Shown: piece by piece, positions 50,360 through 59,913 of the stretch
Position numbering within the stretch: position 1 is the stretch's first letter
How the letters are laid out: each line of letters begins with the position of its first letter
NCBI RefSeq assembly: GCF_000494755.1
Contig: NC_022657.1
Location: 4,254,001-4,318,000 of the forward strand
Direction of reading: 5' to 3'
Length of the DNA stretch: 64,000 nt
Origin: Amorphoplanes friuliensis DSM 7358
Lineage (GTDB): Bacteria > Actinomycetota > Actinomycetes > Mycobacteriales > Micromonosporaceae
Program-made: the position numbers and the translations under genes
Notes under the pieces: model-generated
Databases searched by the model: none
Seen by the model: the letters and a program-made list of their open reading frames with translations, nothing else
Told to the model about the DNA's origin: nothing

Positions 50360-51190
50360 TCAGGCGTAGGTGCCGGAGCGAAGATCGTCGAGCAGCGACA
50401 CGGCCTTCGGCGCCCAGCCCAGCGACCGGGCCTTCGCACCGGTGGTCTGCTGGTCGAGCAGCAGCGCGTCGGCGAAGAGAGCACCGAGCCGCTCACGAGA
50501 CGCGTCGACACTCTCCGGGGTGACACCGGCGTTGCCGGCTGCAGCCTCGCCCAGCTCACGCACGGTCGGGTTCTCACCCGAGGCGCCGATCAGGTAGCCG
50601 AGCCCCTCACCACGCTCGAGCACCGTGCGGTAGAGCGCCGCGATGTCGTCGACGTGCACGGTCGTCCAGTGCTGCGTGCCTTGGCCGACGAGCTTCCCGC
50701 TGCCGTCGAACACCCCACCCGGAATGCCACCGCCATACCCGTAGACAATCCCCGGTGCGATGATCGTGGCCGTCAGGTCGGCCTGGAGAACAAGCTTCTC
50801 GACCGCACTGCGCCACGCGGTCAGCTGCGGGGGTGCGAACGGCGACTCCTCGGTGATCGTGTCGTTGCTGCCCCAGATCCAGATGCCGCTCGTGTGCACG
50901 TACGGCTTGCCCGCGCGGACCGCCGCCGCGACCACGCCGCGGTCCAGCTCCTGGGTTGTTGCATCGCCGGTGGCCGCGAGATGTGCCACGGCATCCCCGG
51001 CGGCGAACTGCTCGGCCACCCACGCGGAGTCGAAGAGATCACCCACGGTGGCCTGCGCACCGAGCGCGGTGACCTTGGCCGCCCCGGCCTCGTTACGCAC
51101 CAGCGCGGTGACCTGATGCCCGGCGCCGACCAGCTCCTTGATCAGCGCAACCCCGATGTAACCCGTCCCACCCGTCAAAACGACCTGCAT
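50360..51190 (-). CDS. NAD(P)-dependent epimerase/dehydratase-like SDR
   Basis: A 276-residue extended short-chain dehydrogenase. The dinucleotide-binding motif VVLTGGTGYIGVALIKEL starts the protein. The usual catalytic YxxxK is replaced: after VHTSGIWIWGSNDTITEE no Tyr-x-x-x-Lys is seen, only TAWRSAVEKLVLQA, which places Trp-Arg-x-x-x-Glu-Lys there. It may therefore be an atypical NmrA-like or reductase-type SDR. It is the first gene of a probable three-gene unit. Confidence 0.78.
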   Translation of the reverse strand: MQVVLTGGTGYIGVALIKELVGAGHQVTALVRNEAGAAKVTALGAQATVGDLFDSAWVAEQFAAGDAVAHLAATGDATTQELDRGVVAAAVRAGKPYVHTSGIWIWGSNDTITEESPFAPPQLTAWRSAVEKLVLQADLTATIIAPGIVYGYGGGIPGGVFDGSGKLVGQGTQHWTTVHVDDIAALYRTVLERGEGLGYLIGASGENPTVRELGEAAAGNAGVTPESVDASRERLGALFADALLLDQQTTGAKARSLGWAPKAVSLLDDLRSGTYA

Positions 51191-51303
51191 ACGCTCGACG
51201 CTAGACCCGCCTCAGCCATCACGCGGCGTGACGATAAACGCTCTTCCACCGGGACCGTACGGCCCGGCCGGAGTCAGCCCTCAGCCCGAACCGCCCTCCC
51301 ACA

Positions 51304-52038
51304 CGCCCAACTTCATCCATGTTGGGGCTAACCCAGCGCGGGTAGGCCCGACTTCGCTGATGTTGGGGCTAACGCGGTGTGGGTAGGCCCGACTTCGCCG
51401 ATGTTGGGCCTAACGCAGCGCGGGGAAGCCCAACTTCGCTGATGTTGGGCCGAGCGCGGCTGCTAGGCGGCGTCGGGGTTGCGCAGTGGGTCGATGTCTC
51501 GGGTTGGCCCAGCTTCGCTGATGGTGGGTCTCGCGCGGCTCGGCGAGGCCCAAGTTCGCTGATGTTGGGCCTAACGCGGCGTGGGAAGCCCCGACTTCGC
51601 TGATGTTGGGGCTAACGCGTAGCGGGAAGGCCACGCTTCGCTGATGTTGGGCTGAACGCGGCCCGGATAGGCCTAACTTCACCGATGTTGGGGCTAACCC
51701 AGCGCGGGAAGGCCCAACTTCACCGATGTTGGGGCTAACCCAGCGCGGGAAGGCCCAACTTCACCGATGTTGGGGCTAACCCAGCGCGGGAAGGCCCAAC
51801 TTCACCGATGTTGGGGCTAACCCAGCGCGGGAAGGCCCAACTTCACCGATCTTGGGGCTAACCCAGCGGGGGTAGGCCCGACTTCGTTGATGTTGGGCTT
51901 AGCGGGGTGCGGGAAGGCCCGACTTCGCTGATGTTGGGGCTAACGCCGCGTGGGTAGGCCCAACTTCGCTGAAGTTGGGCTTGGCGTGGCTCGGACAGGC
52001 CCAACCAAACCGACCTTGGTTACCGCCGTGGCATCGCC
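51304..52038. repeat. 41-bp tandem repeat array, about 18 units, each a hairpin
   Basis: Units start near 51304, 51345, 51386, 51427, a degenerate one near 51468, then 51506 and every 41 bp to 51998. One irregular unit is 38 bp. Three units (51711, 51752, 51793) are identical; others differ at several bases. Each unit has CCCAAC, a 9-base loop like TTCACCGAT, then GTTGGG, a hairpin. Several variant units read CCCGAC, which still pairs by a G-T wobble. There are no unique spacers. The array fills most of the 0.93-kb gap between the epimerase and recQ; the rest of the gap shows nothing. The period is not a multiple of three, which argues against coding. Confidence 0.88.
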
Positions 52039-52119
52039 GCCGCGGAGTTGTTCGTCGGCGACAGCACCGGCCTCGGCGCGGGAACCCACACGCCCTGCCG
52101 GTGCTGCGTCAGGCCCGGG

Positions 52120-53961
52120 TCACTCCTCGGCCAGGGCCTTGAGGACCTGCTCGCCGAACTTGGCCAATTTGTTCTCCCCGACGCCGTTGATCGTGGACAG
52201 TTCGGCCAGGCTGCCCGGACGCTGCGTGGCGATCTGGCGCAGCGTCGCGTCGTGGAAGACGACGTAGGCCGGAACGCCGGCCTCCTTCGCCGCGGCGGCC
52301 CGCCAAGTGCGCAGGCGTTCGAACATGGGCGCAGCCTCCGGCGGCAGGTCGGCCGCCGGGGCCGCCGTCTTGCTCGTCCGGGCTTTCGGGGCGCGGGCGG
52401 CGCGTTCCGGTTCGCGGCGCATCATGACCTGGCGTTCCTTGCGGAGGACGCTGCCGCTGTCGTCGGTCAGGACGAGGGTGCCGTATTCGCCCTCGACCGC
52501 GAGCAGGCCCTGGGCGAGCAACTGCCGGACCACGCCACGCCATTCGGCCTCGCGGAGGTCGGCGCCGATGCCGAAGACGCTCAGCTCGTGGTGGCGGAAC
52601 TGGGTGACCTTTTCGGTGGTCTTGCCGAGCAGGATGTCGATGGACTGGCCGGCGCCGAACTTCTGGCCGCGTTCGCGTTGGAGGCGCAGGACGGTCGAGA
52701 GGAGCTTCTGGGCGGCGACCGTGCCGTCCCAGGACTCCGGGGGGTTGAGGCAGGTGTCGCAGTTGCCGCAGTCGGCGGCGCCCTGCTGACCGAAGTAGGC
52801 CAGGAGGCGGGACCGGCGGCACCCCACCGTCTCGCAGAGGGCCAGCATCGCGTCGAGGTGTGCGGCGAGGTTGCGGCGGTGCGCGAAGTCGCCCTCGGAC
52901 GTTTCGATCATTTTGCGTTGCTGGACCACGTCCTGCAGGCCGTACGCCAGCCAGGCCGTCGACGGCAGGCCGTCACGACCCGCGCGGCCGGTTTCCTGGT
53001 AGTAGCCTTCGACGGATTTGGGCAGGTCGAGGTGGGCGACGAACCGCACGTCGGGCTTGTCGATGCCCATGCCGAACGCGATGGTGGCCACCATGACCAG
53101 GCCGTCCTCGCGCAGGAAGCGGGACTGGTTGGCGGCGCGGACCCGTGAGTCGAGCCCGGCGTGGTACGGCAGCGCGGCGATGCCGTTCTGCACCAGGAAG
53201 TCGGCGGTCTTGTCGACCGAGGCGCGGGACAGGCAGTAGACGATGCCCGCGTCGCCGGGGTGTTCGGTGCGCAGGAGGTCGAGGAGCTGGCGGCGGGGCT
53301 CGTTCTTGGGGACGATCCGATATTGGATGTTGGGCCGGTCGAAGCTGGCGGTGAAGTGGCGGGCGCCGGTCAGGTCGAGCCGGGTGGCGATCTCGGCGTG
53401 GGTGGCGGTCGTCGCCGTGGCCGTCAGCGCGATGCGCGGCACGTCGGGCCAGCGCTCGTGCAGCATGGACAGCTCGAGGTAGTCGGGCCGGAAGTCGTGC
53501 CCCCACTGCGACACGCAGTGCGCCTCGTCGATCGCGAAGAGCGAGATCTTGCCGCGGTCGAGCAGTCGCTGCGTCGACGGCACCCCCAGGCCCTCGGGCG
53601 CGACGTAGAGCAGGTCGAGCTGGCCCTCGGTGAAGGCCTGCTCGACGCGGCGCCGCTCGGTGAGGTCCTGGGTCGAGTTGAGGAAGCCGGCCCGCACGCC
53701 GAGCGTGCGCAGCGCGTCGACCTGGTCCTGCATCAGGGCGATCAGCGGCGAGACGACCACCGCGACACCGTCCCGGACCAGGGCGGGGATCTGGTAACAG
53801 AGTGACTTGCCGCCACCGGTCGGCATCAGCACCAGGGCGTCGCCACCCGCGATGACGTGCTCGATGATCTCCCGCTGCTCGCCGCGGAATCCGGAGTAGC
53901 CGAAGACGCGGTTGAGCACGTCGGCGGCGGGGGACCGATTGATCTCGGGGGCGGAAGTCAC
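52120..53961 (-). CDS. recQ: ATP-dependent DNA helicase RecQ
   Basis: A 613-residue RecQ helicase. Walker [18 protein letters not shown] and the DEAH box [20 protein letters not shown] mark the ATPase. The helicase C domain has [13 protein letters not shown], and the RecQ zinc-binding region has the cysteine cluster ([14 protein letters not shown] with [12 protein letters not shown]). A winged helix and a C-terminal HRDC domain ([20 protein letters not shown]) complete it. RecQ unwinds DNA in recombination and replication repair. GTG 53961 overlaps the GT87 stop (GTGA), so it is transcribed with mptB and the GT87 gene. Confidence 0.93.
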   Translation of the reverse strand: MTSAPEINRSPAADVLNRVFGYSGFRGEQREIIEHVIAGGDALVLMPTGGGKSLCYQIPALVRDGVAVVVSPLIALMQDQVDALRTLGVRAGFLNSTQDLTERRRVEQAFTEGQLDLLYVAPEGLGVPSTQRLLDRGKISLFAIDEAHCVSQWGHDFRPDYLELSMLHERWPDVPRIALTATATTATHAEIATRLDLTGARHFTASFDRPNIQYRIVPKNEPRRQLLDLLRTEHPGDAGIVYCLSRASVDKTADFLVQNGIAALPYHAGLDSRVRAANQSRFLREDGLVMVATIAFGMGIDKPDVRFVAHLDLPKSVEGYYQETGRAGRDGLPSTAWLAYGLQDVVQQRKMIETSEGDFAHRRNLAAHLDAMLALCETVGCRRSRLLAYFGQQGAADCGNCDTCLNPPESWDGTVAAQKLLSTVLRLQRERGQKFGAGQSIDILLGKTTEKVTQFRHHELSVFGIGADLREAEWRGVVRQLLAQGLLAVEGEYGTLVLTDDSGSVLRKERQVMMRREPERAARAPKARTSKTAAPAADLPPEAAPMFERLRTWRAAAAKEAGVPAYVVFHDATLRQIATQRPGSLAELSTINGVGENKLAKFGEQVLKALAEE

Positions 53962-55076
53962 TCCGCGATAGTAGTGACTCCCTCGGACGAGGGCGCGGAC
54001 GCTGTGGACAACTCCGGGCCCGGCGCCAAGGGCAGTCCGAGCAGCAGGCCGGCGGTGATCCACACGTACGTGTTCGCACCGGCGAAGGCGAGCAGCCCTT
54101 CCGCGCCGGCCCACCACAGCCACACGACGCTGCTGCTGAGCACGCACCACAGCACCACGGCCACCGCGCGGCGGCCCCGGTCGAAGAGCAGGAACAGCGC
54201 CGGCAGCAGCCAGACCAGGTGGTGCACCCAGGTCACCGGGCTGATCAGGCAGGCCAGCGCGCCGGTGAGGGCGAAGCCCGCCCGGAGGTCGGCCCGCCGG
54301 ACCCGCAGCAGCCAGCAGACCAGGGTCACGGCCACGGCGGCGAGCCACCAGACCGAGTCCCCGTCGAGGCGGGCGACCACGCCGCGCAGGGACTGGTTGG
54401 ACACGTACGCGAGCTGCCCGACCCGGTCGGTGTCCCACATCGCCCCGGTCCAGAAGCGCCACGACGAGTCCGGCGCGACGAGGACCGCGAGGCCGGTCGC
54501 CACGGTGGTGGTCCCGGTGGCGATCGCGGCCGCCCGGAACCGCCGTGTCACCAGCAGGTAGCCGATGAACACAGCCGGGGTCAGCTTGATCGCCGTGGCG
54601 AGGCCGGTGGCGACACCGGCCCAGCGGCTGCCGCGTTCCAAGGCCCGCAGGTCGGCCAGCACGAGGACCAGCAGCACCAGGTTGACCTGGCCGAAGCTGA
54701 AGGTGTCCCGGGCGGGTTCGAAGACCAGGACGGCCAGGAAGGCCAGCGCGGCCCACATCCAGGGGTCGCCGCGGCGGAACCAGCGCACCAGCAGCACCAC
54801 GGCACCGGCGTTGACCAGCAGTGATGCGGCCACCGCGACCGGCCACGCGGTCAGCGCCAAAGGGCTCAGCACCAGCGCGGCGAACGGCGGATAGGTGAAG
54901 CCGTACCCGGTGCCGCGGTAGTCGAAGTCGTAGAGGTCACGCCCGTCGACCAGCCAGAATCGCACCGCGCCGCGGTAGACACCGAGGTCGAAGAAGTGCC
55001 GGAAGGCCGGCACGGTGACCAGGAAGACCGCGACGGCGATGGTGGCGACCACGACGGTCGTGATCCGCGTTCTCAT
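53958..55076 (-). CDS. GT87-family (DUF2029) mannosyltransferase
   Basis: A 372-residue polytopic membrane protein with about 9-10 hydrophobic segments. An Asp-x-x-x-Tyr region near the N terminus ([20 protein letters not shown]) and [19 protein letters not shown] match the DUF2029/GT87 polyprenyl-phosphate-mannose-dependent enzymes, such as those for lipomannan or PIM side chains. It starts inside the mptB-like stop (ATGA) and overlaps recQ at the other end. Confidence 0.82.
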   Translation of the reverse strand: MRTRITTVVVATIAVAVFLVTVPAFRHFFDLGVYRGAVRFWLVDGRDLYDFDYRGTGYGFTYPPFAALVLSPLALTAWPVAVAASLLVNAGAVVLLVRWFRRGDPWMWAALAFLAVLVFEPARDTFSFGQVNLVLLVLVLADLRALERGSRWAGVATGLATAIKLTPAVFIGYLLVTRRFRAAAIATGTTTVATGLAVLVAPDSSWRFWTGAMWDTDRVGQLAYVSNQSLRGVVARLDGDSVWWLAAVAVTLVCWLLRVRRADLRAGFALTGALACLISPVTWVHHLVWLLPALFLLFDRGRRAVAVVLWCVLSSSVVWLWWAGAEGLLAFAGANTYVWITAGLLLGLPLAPGPELSTASAPSSEGVTTIAE

Positions 55077-56383
55077 CGCGGCACCTTCCCGGGGACGCCC
55101 GGAGTGGTGGCCAGCGCGAACACCGCCGTGCCGAGCAGGACGCCCAGCACGGCGGCCAGCACCTCCGGCAGGTCCGCCGCGAAACCGTCCGGCAGCACGA
55201 CGGGGGTCAGCGCGATGCTCAGCAGCGCCAGCCACCGCCGGGCCGCGGGCAGCCCGGCCGCGAGCGGCACGAGTCCCCAGATCATGTACCAGGGGCGGAA
55301 GGCCGGCGCGAAGGCGACCGCCGCCAGCAATACCAGACCCAGACCGGTCAAAGGCCCGACCCTGTTCCTGTACGTCCACACGAGCCCCGCCACCACCAGC
55401 GTGGCCAGCAGGCCGGCCCAGCGCCACAGGTCCACCGCCAGCGAGGCGCCGACGTCGTCGTGGGTGAACGTCCCGGCGGTCCAGCGGCCGAGCACGGCGA
55501 CGGGTGCCCAGTTCCCCGGCGACACGGGCGTGGACAGGGCGGCGATCCACCCGTACCCGGTGCCGGAGATCGCGGTGATCACGACGGTGGCCGCGGCAGC
55601 GACGAGGCCTGTCGCGGTGATCGCGCGCAGTTCCGGCCACCGGCCGGGGAGCCGGGCGGCCCAGATCAGGGCGACGGCCGCCAGCCCGAGCGCCGCCGGG
55701 GCCTTGACCAGGGCGCCCGCGGTGACCAGCACGACGCCGAGCACCGGCCGGCGCCGGAGTGCCGCGGCGAGCCCGGCGACCAGCAGACCGACCATCAGCG
55801 CGTCGTTGTGCGCACCGCCGACCAGGTGGATCAGCACGAGCGGATTGAGCACGACCAACCGGAAGACCGGCTCGACCGCGGGACCGGCGAGCGCCGGGAG
55901 GCCGAGGCCGATCAGCACCAGCCCGGCCACGGCGGTCAGGCGCAGGCCGAGCACCCCGGCGATCGGCTCGCTCCCGGTCACCTCCGTCACGAGGCGGGAC
56001 ACCAGGAGCGACACCGGCCCGTACGGGCTGGGGGTGTCCTGCCAGATCTCGGGCACCCGGGCGGCGACCGGACCGCCGAGCGCGGCCGGTCCGCGGGTGT
56101 GGACGTCGAGACCGTTCCCGGCCATCAGGCCCTGCGCCAGGTAGCTGTAGACGTCCCGGCTGAACAGCGGGGGAGCGATCAGCAGCGGGCCGGCCCAGAG
56201 CGCGAAGGTCAGCCACGGCCGGGGCAGTTCGCCCGGCCACCACCAGGCGAGCAGGAGCAGGGCCAGGCCGGCGTACACGTGGACCAGACCCGGCCGGCCC
56301 AGAAGGGCACCGAGGGTGATCAGCACGGACCCGGCGCAGCCCGTGGCCGTCGCCACCCTGTGATCACCGCGCACGGACAGCAC
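55073..56383 (-). CDS. mptB: MptB-like alpha-(1,6)-mannosyltransferase
   Basis: A 436-residue polytopic GT-C enzyme, 10-13 hydrophobic segments. The catalytic loop LFSRDVYSYLAQGLMAGNGL contains the Arg-Asp-x-Tyr-Ser-Tyr of the MptA/MptB family, and IWQDTPSPYGPVSLLVSRLV follows. MptB starts the alpha-(1,6)-mannan backbone of lipomannan. The gene symbol follows that resemblance. The GTG 56383 start gives the normal length. Confidence 0.82.
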   Translation of the reverse strand: MLSVRGDHRVATATGCAGSVLITLGALLGRPGLVHVYAGLALLLLAWWWPGELPRPWLTFALWAGPLLIAPPLFSRDVYSYLAQGLMAGNGLDVHTRGPAALGGPVAARVPEIWQDTPSPYGPVSLLVSRLVTEVTGSEPIAGVLGLRLTAVAGLVLIGLGLPALAGPAVEPVFRLVVLNPLVLIHLVGGAHNDALMVGLLVAGLAAALRRRPVLGVVLVTAGALVKAPAALGLAAVALIWAARLPGRWPELRAITATGLVAAAATVVITAISGTGYGWIAALSTPVSPGNWAPVAVLGRWTAGTFTHDDVGASLAVDLWRWAGLLATLVVAGLVWTYRNRVGPLTGLGLVLLAAVAFAPAFRPWYMIWGLVPLAAGLPAARRWLALLSIALTPVVLPDGFAADLPEVLAAVLGVLLGTAVFALATTPGVPGKVPR

Positions 56384-56490
56384 GCTGGCAGGGGCAGGTG
56401 TCCGGCGGGCGGCTGCCGGAAGGCTCCTTAGGGGACGGATCCGGGATTCTCCGGATTACCCGCCGGTCCGGGATCCGTGAGAGTCGATCC

Positions 56491-57858
56491 ATGATGATTG
56501 CCCGTTTTATGGTGCTCGTTACGGTGGCCGCGGGGGTCACCGCCGTGGCGCCACCGGCGTCCGCCCGTCCTGCCCCGATCGACTGGCGGCCCTGTGCGGC
56601 CGACAAGGACGCCCAGTGTGCCGACCTCACGCTGCCCGTCGACTGGTCCGAGCCGTCGGGTGCAACCTTCACCCTGGCCGTCGCCCGGCGTGCCGCCCCG
56701 GAGTCCACCCGGATCGGCACGCTGATCTTCGGTCCCGGCGGGCCGGGCGACTCCGGCGTCAGACGAGTCGTGACCGGACAGTCGCGGTTCAGCGACGAGC
56801 TGCGCAGCCGCTTCGACATCGTCAGCTTCGACCCGCGGGGTGTGGGCGGCAGTAATCCGATCAAGTGCCCCACGAAGGTGCCGGCCCCGGCCGTCCTGAA
56901 GGACCAGGCCGAGTTCGACGCGACCAGGAAGGCCAACCGGGAGTTCTGGGACGCCTGCCGGGTCCTGACCGGGCCGGTGTTCGACCACGCCGACACCGGC
57001 AGCACGGTCCGTGACCTCGACGCGCTGCGCGCCGCGCTCGGTGAGCGGTCGTTGACCTTCCACGGCTCGTCCTACGGCACGCTGCTCGGTGAGCTCTACG
57101 CCGAGCGCTACCCGGGACGGGTCCGGGCGATGGTCCTGGAGAGCGTCGTCGACCACAGCCAGGACACCCGCGGCTTCCTGACAACTCAGGCGTGGGCACT
57201 CCAGGACTCGTTCGACGCGTTCGTCGCGTGGTGCGACACCACCGAAGCCTGCGTGCTGCACGGCGAGGACGTCCGGTCGATCTGGGCGCAGCAGATGGCC
57301 CGTGCGGACGACGGCACCCTCGGTGTATCGGCGTTCGAGCTGGCCGCGAACGCGCACGACGCCCTTCGCAAGCCGAACTATCCGGCCCTGGCCACCTTCA
57401 TCGACGGCCTGCGGGACGGCGGTACGGCGTCACCCGCGTCGCAGCGACCGGTCCAGGCGGTCTTCTGCGCGGACTGGTCGCTGCCGGTCCGCAACTACCG
57501 CGAGTACCAGCGTCTGCTGCGTGCTGCGGCCGCCGAGGCACCGGACGTGCGCCTGCCGGCGGCGACGTTCGGGCTGTCGGACTGTCTGGGCTGGCCGAAA
57601 CCGGTGGCGAGTCCCCAGCATGTCCTGCACGTCCGTACCCGGACACCGCTCCTGCTGATCAACGCCCGGCACGATCCGGCGACCGGCTACAACTGGGCCA
57701 CCGAGGTCGCGCGGCAGCTGGGCCGGCACGGGGTGCTGCTGACGTACGCCGGTGCCGGGCACGGGTCGTACGGCTCGACCTGCATGAGGAGTGCCGTCGA
57801 CGCCTACTTGATCTCGGCGGCGCTCCCGGCGCCGGGGACGGTGTGCCCGGCGGCCTGA
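56491..57858 (+). CDS. Secreted alpha/beta hydrolase, TAP-like
   Basis: A 455-residue secreted serine hydrolase of the tripeptidyl-aminopeptidase (TAP) type. A signal peptide (MMIARFMVLVTVAAGV, cleavage near ASA-RPA) precedes an alpha/beta-hydrolase domain with the oxyanion region LIFGPGGPGDSGV, nucleophile Ser in TFHGSSYGTLLGELYAERY, and a C-terminal TAP domain with LLLINARHDPATGYNWA and the catalytic His in AGAGHGSYG. The enzyme removes tripeptides or short peptides from extracellular protein. The last 55 bases overlap the convergent SpoIIE-type gene. Confidence 0.88.
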   Translation: MMIARFMVLVTVAAGVTAVAPPASARPAPIDWRPCAADKDAQCADLTLPVDWSEPSGATFTLAVARRAAPESTRIGTLIFGPGGPGDSGVRRVVTGQSRFSDELRSRFDIVSFDPRGVGGSNPIKCPTKVPAPAVLKDQAEFDATRKANREFWDACRVLTGPVFDHADTGSTVRDLDALRAALGERSLTFHGSSYGTLLGELYAERYPGRVRAMVLESVVDHSQDTRGFLTTQAWALQDSFDAFVAWCDTTEACVLHGEDVRSIWAQQMARADDGTLGVSAFELAANAHDALRKPNYPALATFIDGLRDGGTASPASQRPVQAVFCADWSLPVRNYREYQRLLRAAAAEAPDVRLPAATFGLSDCLGWPKPVASPQHVLHVRTRTPLLLINARHDPATGYNWATEVARQLGRHGVLLTYAGAGHGSYGSTCMRSAVDAYLISAALPAPGTVCPAA

Positions 57859-59771
57859 TCGACGCGGTGGGGCAGCGCGACCAGCTCGAGCACGTGCTGG
57901 GCGACGCTGCCCCGCCGCGCGTGCAGGTCGAGTTCGGTGCCCTCACGGCGGTGGCGGTCGGCCACGTAGTGCAACGCGGCCACCCCGGCGCTGGCCAGGT
58001 GGGTGACGCCGGTGAGGTCGACGCTCAGCGGCAGGTGGCCGCCGCGGGTGCGCTGCAGCAGATCCTGCTGCAGGTGGGCGGCGGTGGTCGCGTCGACCGG
58101 GCCCTCGACGCGGACGGCGGCGTCGCCCGAGCCGGGCACGTCCTCGAGACGCAGAGGCTCGCCCAGGGCGATGTGCGGTGGGCGCCCGTCGGTCAGCTCC
58201 GGGGTCCGGGCGGGCCGGGTCAGCGTGTGCAGCACCGTCGCGACCGTGCCGTGCTCGCCCGGCACCACCGTCAAGCGGGTCACGAGCTGGGCGGTGAGCG
58301 CGAGCCCGCGCCCGCGCAGGGTCTGCCGGGCCGGTTCGCGCCAGGTGCCGTGGTCGGTGACCCGGGCGCTGATCTGGCCCTCGGGTGTCAGCGTGACGCA
58401 CACCTCGACCGCCGCGTGCCCGAGCTCGCCGCCGAAGGCGTGCTCGATCGCGTTGGTCGTCAGCTCGCCCAGGGCGTGCTGCAGCACGAAGATGTCGTCG
58501 TCGGTCGCGCCGACCCCGGCCAGCCAGTCGGCGAGGGCGATCCGCGAGGCGCGCAGCGAGGTGAGCTCGGCGGGGAGCACCAGGTCGAGGTCGGCCGAGG
58601 GGGTGACCCGCTGGGCAGCCAGCAGCGTGATGTCGTCGTCGTGCCCGGTGGCGCGGACCAGGAGCTCGACGGTCTGCGTGCAGACACGGTCGGCGGCGGT
58701 GGCGTCCGGTGCGTGCAGCGCCCGCCCGGTGGCGGCGGACGCGGCCACCCGGGCCAGGTCCTCGATGCTCGCTGCCGGGTCCCGGCCGGGGCGTTCGAGG
58801 ATGCCGTCGCTGTAGAGCAGCAGCAGGTCACCGACTTCGAGCCGGTCGGAGCGGACCGGGAACTCGCCCACGTCGCCGGTGCCCAGCGGACCGCCGCCGG
58901 TGCTGCGCAGATAGCGCGTCCCGCCGGTGTCCGAGACGACCAGCGGCGGCGGGTGCCCGGCCGTGCAGTACTCCAGGGATCCGTCGGCGGGATCGAGAAC
59001 GGCCACGCAGACCGTGGTCGCGCGGGCCGCGGGCAGCCGCCGGGCGAAGCGGTCGGCGGCGGTGAGGGCCTCCACGAGGTCTGCGCCACTGTCGAGCCGG
59101 TCCTGCAGAACCGCACGGAGCTGACCCATCGCGCCGGAGGCGGTGACGCCATGACCGACGACGTCACCGACGACCAGGGCGACCGTGCCGTCGGGCCGCA
59201 CGACGGCGTCGAACCAGTCGCCTCCGGCCGAACGGTGGGTGTCCGCGAGCAGGTAGGTGGCGGCGACCTGGAGCCCCGGCAGCACCGGCAGCCCTCGGGG
59301 GAGCAGCTCACGCTGCAGGGCGGTGACGACGTCCCGGGTCTGCTCGTAGCGTTCCTGGAGCTGGGCGGTCTCGCGCTCGGCGGTGATCCGGGCGGTCACG
59401 ATCTCGGTCACGTCGAAGCCGGCGCCGATGACACCGCGGATCTCACCCCGTGCGTCCCGCCACGGGCTGATGCTGAAGTTGGAGTAGATCTCGTGGATCG
59501 ACCCGTCCGGGTTGGTCAGGTGGGCCCGCCACTCCGCGCCGGCGATCGCCTCGCCCGTGCGGTAGACGGTGCTGTACATGTCGATCCACTGCTGGCCGCT
59601 GAGGTCGGCGAAAACCTCAGCCAGGGTGCGCCCGACCGCGTCGCGATCCGGGATCAGGGCCCGGGTGGCGTCGTTGATCCAGGCGAGCCGCAGGTCGGGA
59701 CCCTCGCACAGGATGACGATGAAGGGCATCTGTTCGGCGGCCGAGGTGACCACGTCCTGCTCGTCGCCCAT
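57804..59771 (-). CDS. PAS-SpoIIE phosphatase-RsbW kinase-STAS fusion regulator
   Basis: A 655-residue cytoplasmic regulator with four domains in order. PAS (about 15-120) includes DLRLAWINDATRALIPDRDA. A PP2C/SpoIIE phosphatase (about 150-350) has GGDWFDAVVRPDGTVALVVG and DILLLYSDGI-type residues (LLLLYSDGILERPG). An RsbW-like ATPase (about 380-500) has ALGELTTNAIEHAFGG. A STAS anti-anti-sigma domain (about 540-640) has VDLTGVTHLASAGVAALH. Such fusions are partner-switching modules that control sigma-B-type factors. ATG 59771 has the better ribosome-binding site (GAGGTGAG); ATG 59813 would add 14 residues. Confidence 0.85.
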   Translation of the reverse strand: MGDEQDVVTSAAEQMPFIVILCEGPDLRLAWINDATRALIPDRDAVGRTLAEVFADLSGQQWIDMYSTVYRTGEAIAGAEWRAHLTNPDGSIHEIYSNFSISPWRDARGEIRGVIGAGFDVTEIVTARITAERETAQLQERYEQTRDVVTALQRELLPRGLPVLPGLQVAATYLLADTHRSAGGDWFDAVVRPDGTVALVVGDVVGHGVTASGAMGQLRAVLQDRLDSGADLVEALTAADRFARRLPAARATTVCVAVLDPADGSLEYCTAGHPPPLVVSDTGGTRYLRSTGGGPLGTGDVGEFPVRSDRLEVGDLLLLYSDGILERPGRDPAASIEDLARVAASAATGRALHAPDATAADRVCTQTVELLVRATGHDDDITLLAAQRVTPSADLDLVLPAELTSLRASRIALADWLAGVGATDDDIFVLQHALGELTTNAIEHAFGGELGHAAVEVCVTLTPEGQISARVTDHGTWREPARQTLRGRGLALTAQLVTRLTVVPGEHGTVATVLHTLTRPARTPELTDGRPPHIALGEPLRLEDVPGSGDAAVRVEGPVDATTAAHLQQDLLQRTRGGHLPLSVDLTGVTHLASAGVAALHYVADRHRREGTELDLHARRGSVAQHVLELVALPHRVDQAAGHTVPGAGSAAEIK

Positions 59772-59913
59772 CTCACCTCGCACTCGCCGATTCACGACCG
59801 TCCTGGTCATCATCGTGCCCGATCGCCGGGCGAGCATGCCGAACGGGTGCGGTTCCCCCGGTTCCGGAACCTCTCCCGATCGACCCCCGTCGCTGCCGAT
59901 GACCAGCGTCCGG

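Noticed and set aside
51379-51682. Short coding frames running through the 41-bp array on both strands
   Set aside because: The period is not a multiple of three, so each unit shifts frame and the frames are accidental, with no ribosome-binding site.
51304-52038. CRISPR array
   Set aside because: The repeats are directly joined 41-bp units with no unique spacers and drift in sequence, and no cas genes are seen.
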